Assembly (NCBI GenBank): GCA_045580815.1
Contig: JAZNOL010000050.1
Location: 1 to 7,915 of the forward strand
Length of the DNA stretch: 7,915 nt
Direction: 5' to 3'
Source: JAZNOL01 sp045580815
GTDB taxonomy: Bacteria; Bacillota; Clostridia; RUG12999
The stretch's first letter is position 1. Every line of letters begins with the position of its first letter. Positions 5,691 through 7,915 of this stretch are shown piece after piece. Below the pieces are notes generated by a model. That model saw nothing but the letters and a program-made list of their open reading frames with translations, did no database searches and was not told where the DNA came from. The translations under genes were made by a program, and so were the position numbers.

Positions 5691-5762
5691 ATTGATTTCT
5701 CCTTTATTTTGTGTTTTTGTTTTATTTTCTTGTCCCGGGCGGATAGCTTCTCCACGTTTTTT

Positions 5763-5807
5763 CACCTCATCCACCGCAAGCGGTCCCCCTTCCCCTCAAG
5801 GGGAAGG
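5763..5807. repeat. TTGAGG...ATGAGGTG intergenic repeat, reverse copy
   Basis: Two adjacent hairpins: ACCGC-AA-GCGGT (5773-5784) and CCTTCCCCT-CA-AGGGGAAGG (5788-5807). Read on the minus strand it runs CCTTCCCCTTGAGGGG to ATGAGGTG, the same framework as the copy at 4661-4709 with a different interior. It lies between the MBL-fold and GH16 genes, in the leader of the GH16 gene, and might partly stop or stabilise the operon transcript there. Confidence 0.6.
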
Positions 5808-5824
5808 CGTTGGTTTATTTCTCC

Positions 5825-6499
5825 TTATATTTTAATTTCCTTATAAAATTCCGGGACAATTTTTTTATCGTATTCCCAGGTGTTCATATCAATATCGTCA
5901 AACAGTCCGCAATGCATGGGCACGGCAACGGTGGGATTTATTTTTTCGCAAAACCGTTTTGCGTCCGCCATGTTCATGTTGTTTCCGACACCGTTTACCG
6001 GCAGAAAAATTGCGTCAATTTTTCCGGTAATATCATCAAAAATTTCTGTATTATAAAGTGTATCGCCGGTTATGTAAAGACGTTTGCCCTCGGCTTCAAT
6101 TATAACACCGATGGGATGAACGTCGGAATGTTCAGCTTTTACGGCACAAAACCGCACATTGCCAACGGTAAATTCCGTGTGACGGTTAAACCGTATATAA
6201 TTGTGGTTTCCACCGTGTTTGCGTACCGCTTCCCACGCTGCTGTGGGTGCAAGCACAAAAATGCTTTTTTCGTTTGAAAGATAATGCGGAAGAGTTTCCG
6301 GGTCAACGTGGTCAAGATGATTGTGAGTGCAGATAAGCACGTCGGGACAGATTTTAAGAAAACTCTCGTCCACGGGTTTTCGCCGCTTGTTTTTGGTTTC
6401 AACCTTTGCAACGCTGTCTGAAAGATACGGGTCGATAATAATTTTCAGTCCGCCGGCTTCAATTAAAAGCCCTGCCTGACCAAGCCATGTTATTTTCAT
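5825..6499 (-). CDS. Metallo-beta-lactamase-fold hydrolase, UlaG-like
   Basis: Cytosolic metal-dependent hydrolase of 224 residues. The opening MKITWLGQAGLLIEAGGLKIIIDPYL is typical of the UlaG/COG2220 branch. Metal ligands are visible in order: THNHLDH with His59, His61, Asp63 and His64, AEHSD with His124, TGDT with Asp146, and PMHCG with His196. UlaG itself opens L-ascorbate-6-phosphate lactone, but many relatives have unknown substrates. Beside a sugar-acid dehydratase and an SDR, a sugar-lactonase role is a reasonable guess, not a demonstrated one. The ATG at 6499 has AAGGAGA upstream. It follows the M14 gene by 18 bases, so the two form a transcription unit. Confidence 0.92.
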   Translation of the reverse strand: MKITWLGQAGLLIEAGGLKIIIDPYLSDSVAKVETKNKRRKPVDESFLKICPDVLICTHNHLDHVDPETLPHYLSNEKSIFVLAPTAAWEAVRKHGGNHNYIRFNRHTEFTVGNVRFCAVKAEHSDVHPIGVIIEAEGKRLYITGDTLYNTEIFDDITGKIDAIFLPVNGVGNNMNMADAKRFCEKINPTVAVPMHCGLFDDIDMNTWEYDKKIVPEFYKEIKI

Positions 6500-6517
6500 A
6501 ATTTTTCTCCTTCTTTC

Positions 6518-7585
6518 TTATTCCTCATTGCAAAGAATTTCGTACACAGAATTATACAAATGCCGTCCCAACATTATTGCCCTGCTTTGAGTAAACATAT
6601 TGTCATCAAGCCCAAAATACGGGGTTTCCATTGTTATACTTGCTTTTGTTATTGTTCTTGGCAAAAAATAATTTTTGATGTGCGGCGTAGTTGTTTCGTT
6701 AAACTGAGCACCGTATTCAATATCCTGCTCGCCTGTGTAAGTCATGGAATTCTCATCGTTTTCTGTCAGGTTTTTTAAATTTTCCGACACAATATTATAT
6801 ATTTCGTTATCTTCCTTTGAAAATTTCATAAGATACGGATAATCGTTAATCCATCCGTCGTGATGAGGGGAATGCAGGTCAAAATTTATAAGAACATTTC
6901 CGCTGTCGGCAATTTCGCGAAGTTTTGCCGTTTCATTGTAAATAATTGTTTCGCCGTAATCTCTGTTGTGGTCATACGGCAGACGGTTTTTGCCTGCATC
7001 GCCGTCCGTAACACCGTCATAATCCACAAAAGGCACAAACAAAAATTTTATGCCGGCAGGTCTTTTTTTGAGGCACTCTTGTGCAAACCCCTGCAAAACA
7101 TAAGTTCCCGTAGATTCGCAGGCGTGATGTCGCGAGGTTATAACAACAAGTTTTTCGCCATCGCCCACAGAAAAACACGGCACATATCTGCCTTTTTTGG
7201 TTTGAGTGAATGTTTCGGTTTTAATATTATTTTCTTGAGCAAAGCATTTAAGCATTTCTTCGGAATATACCATATTATGAGCAAAATACACGCATTTTTC
7301 ATCAGGCGAAAAAGTGTATGAAAACGCATCGTTGCCGTCAAATGTCTCTTTTGAATTGCTCCAGAACCAGTTTTTTAAATCGTAACTCACTGCCGCACCA
7401 AAACGGCCCACTCTTGTGTCTGACGGAAACCTGAACCGGAGGGTTTTGCCCTCAGCACCGTTTACGCAAAAAGCCCAGTAAAAATATCCCTTGTCATTGC
7501 GTATTTCGCGTTCTATAAAAACCTCGCCGTCTTTTTCACAAATAACTTCTATATTTCCACCAGGAAAATTTTTTGTTATTTTCAT
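6518..7585 (-). CDS. M14-family zinc carboxypeptidase-like protein
   Basis: Metallo-carboxypeptidase or related amidohydrolase of 355 residues. Residues 1 to about 125 form a beta-rich domain like that preceding the catalytic part of cytosolic carboxypeptidases. The M14 domain follows: SRHHACESTG with zinc ligands His154 and Glu157, VDYDGVTDGDAGKNR (188-201) in the place of the usual NPDG...GxxR segment, DHNRDY with Asn207-Arg208, FDLHSP with the third ligand His238, and SITMETPYFG with the presumed catalytic Glu320. All key positions of an active enzyme are therefore present. There is no signal peptide, so it is probably cytosolic. It is first in the minus-strand set and 18 bases ahead of the MBL-fold gene. 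The ATG at 7585 has AAGGAGA upstream and a promoter about 65 bases away. Its substrate and link to sugar breakdown are unknown; an acyl-amino or amino-sugar conjugate is possible. Confidence 0.9.
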   Translation of the reverse strand: MKITKNFPGGNIEVICEKDGEVFIEREIRNDKGYFYWAFCVNGAEGKTLRFRFPSDTRVGRFGAAVSYDLKNWFWSNSKETFDGNDAFSYTFSPDEKCVYFAHNMVYSEEMLKCFAQENNIKTETFTQTKKGRYVPCFSVGDGEKLVVITSRHHACESTGTYVLQGFAQECLKKRPAGIKFLFVPFVDYDGVTDGDAGKNRLPYDHNRDYGETIIYNETAKLREIADSGNVLINFDLHSPHHDGWINDYPYLMKFSKEDNEIYNIVSENLKNLTENDENSMTYTGEQDIEYGAQFNETTTPHIKNYFLPRTITKASITMETPYFGLDDNMFTQSRAIMLGRHLYNSVYEILCNEE

Positions 7586-7649
7586 GATTTTCTCCTTTTT
7601 TAATTTTATACATAATTTTCCCCCTCTTAAAAAGGTTATTTCTACTTTA

Positions 7650-7677
7650 ATTTTAACACATTTTTTTGCAAATTCAA
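7650..7677 (-). promoter_or_regulatory. Predicted promoter of the minus-strand gene set
   Basis: On the minus strand, TTGAAT (7677-7672) and TAAAAT (7655-7650) with a 16-base spacer, about 65 bases upstream of the M14 start codon. It lies back-to-back with the forward promoter at 7714-7742; the two -35 boxes are about 36 bases apart. A small palindrome, AAATC-GCA-GATTT, lies between them at about 7686-7698 and could bind a regulator. Confidence 0.5.
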
Positions 7678-7713
7678 GACAAATAAAATCGCAGATTTAA
7701 AAAAAATTTAGCC

Positions 7714-7742
7714 TTGACAAGGTGTGGCATTTGTGATAGAAT
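7714..7742 (+). promoter_or_regulatory. Promoter of the divergent forward gene
   Basis: TTGACA (7714-7719) and TAGAAT (7737-7742) with a 17-base spacer. The -35 hexamer is embedded in a perfect odd palindrome, CCTTG-A-CAAGG (7712-7722), a possible operator. The start codon lies only about 14-20 bases after the -10 box, so the leader is very short. Confidence 0.7.
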
Positions 7743-7755
7743 TAAAAGGTTGGTG

Positions 7756-7915
7756 ATGTTTATGAATATGAACATAATTGTAAACGAATTTTTTGAAAAA
7801 AGCAACTGGTACAAAGAGTTTTTTGAAGAGCTGAAAAAAATCGCCTTAAAAAAACATGTACATATAAATGTATCTGAAAACCTTGACAAGCCGGGCATAC
7901 AGCCGGGCGGTGTAG
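7756..7915 (+). CDS. N-terminal fragment of an unidentified protein, possible divergent regulator
   Basis: The gene runs off the window; 53 residues are seen if the ATG at 7756 is used. ATG at 7762 is equally possible: AAGG at 7746-7749 suits the first and GGTGA at 7752-7756 suits the second. The protein opens MNIIVNEFFEKSNWYKEF, then a lysine-rich helix and a second strand, KHVHINVSE. This strand-helix-strand beginning resembles the periplasmic-binding-protein-like sensor fold of sugar-responsive regulators rather than a helix-turn-helix, so a DNA-binding domain, if any, would be at the C terminus. The regulatory role is inferred from divergent placement next to a catabolic-type gene set and is tentative. 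Confidence 0.6.
   Translation, partial: MFMNMNIIVNEFFEKSNWYKEFFEELKKIALKKHVHINVSENLDKPGIQPGGV

Noticed and set aside
5691..5774. Upstream extension of the GH16 gene as a possible signal peptide
   Set aside because: The added residues are charged, not hydrophobic, and come partly from an intergenic palindrome. A strong ribosome binding site precedes 5690.

Overview
The window looks like part of a chromosome from a low-to-moderate GC Gram-positive anaerobe, most likely an uncultured Clostridia (Oscillospirales or a related group). This rests on the tRNA order Asp-Phe-Gly-Cys with encoded CCA ends, strong AGGAG-type ribosome binding sites, TTGACA/TATAAT promoters with 17-base spacers, and families of short palindromic repeats between genes. 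The species cannot be fixed from the sequence alone.

Region 1 (1-522) is the end of a tRNA cluster: partial tRNA-Asp(GTC), tRNA-Phe(GAA), tRNA-Gly(GCC) and tRNA-Cys(GCA), with three Rho-independent hairpins after the Gly and Cys genes. Region 2 (533-2276) is an accessory module just downstream of the tRNAs. It holds a consensus promoter, then the 3' end of an Rhs/YD-repeat gene that has lost its long N-terminal core, then a short membrane-anchored protein, then a terminator. The Rhs remnant ends in the PxxxxDPxGL border, after which a variable tip begins. The tip carries a GYSGG serine-hydrolase elbow plus plausible Asp and His partners, so it reads as a lipase/esterase-type toxin. The next gene, 8 bases downstream with its ribosome binding site on the toxin stop codon, has the layout of the cognate immunity protein. 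The base composition turns AT-rich at the DPxGL border.

Region 3 (2277-2455) carries a promoter-like sequence followed by a 45-bp near-perfect palindrome with TG...CA ends resembling the inverted repeats of IS3/IS150-type insertion sequences. It lies at the end of the minus-strand gene set.

Region 4 (2456-7585) is a row of five minus-strand genes, read in the order M14 zinc carboxypeptidase-like protein, UlaG-like metallo-beta-lactamase-fold hydrolase, GH16 glycoside hydrolase without a signal peptide, enolase-superfamily sugar-acid dehydratase, and short-chain dehydrogenase/reductase. Together they suggest intracellular oxidation of a sugar released from a glycan: GH16 cuts an imported oligosaccharide, the SDR oxidises or reduces a sugar, the MBL-fold enzyme may open a lactone, and the dehydratase makes a 2-keto-3-deoxy acid. 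The role of the M14 protein is unclear. The two wide gaps in this row (4407-4868 and 5691-5824) are filled with palindromic intergenic repeats. A divergent promoter pair at 7650-7742 separates this set from a forward-strand gene, cut by the window end, that may encode its regulator.
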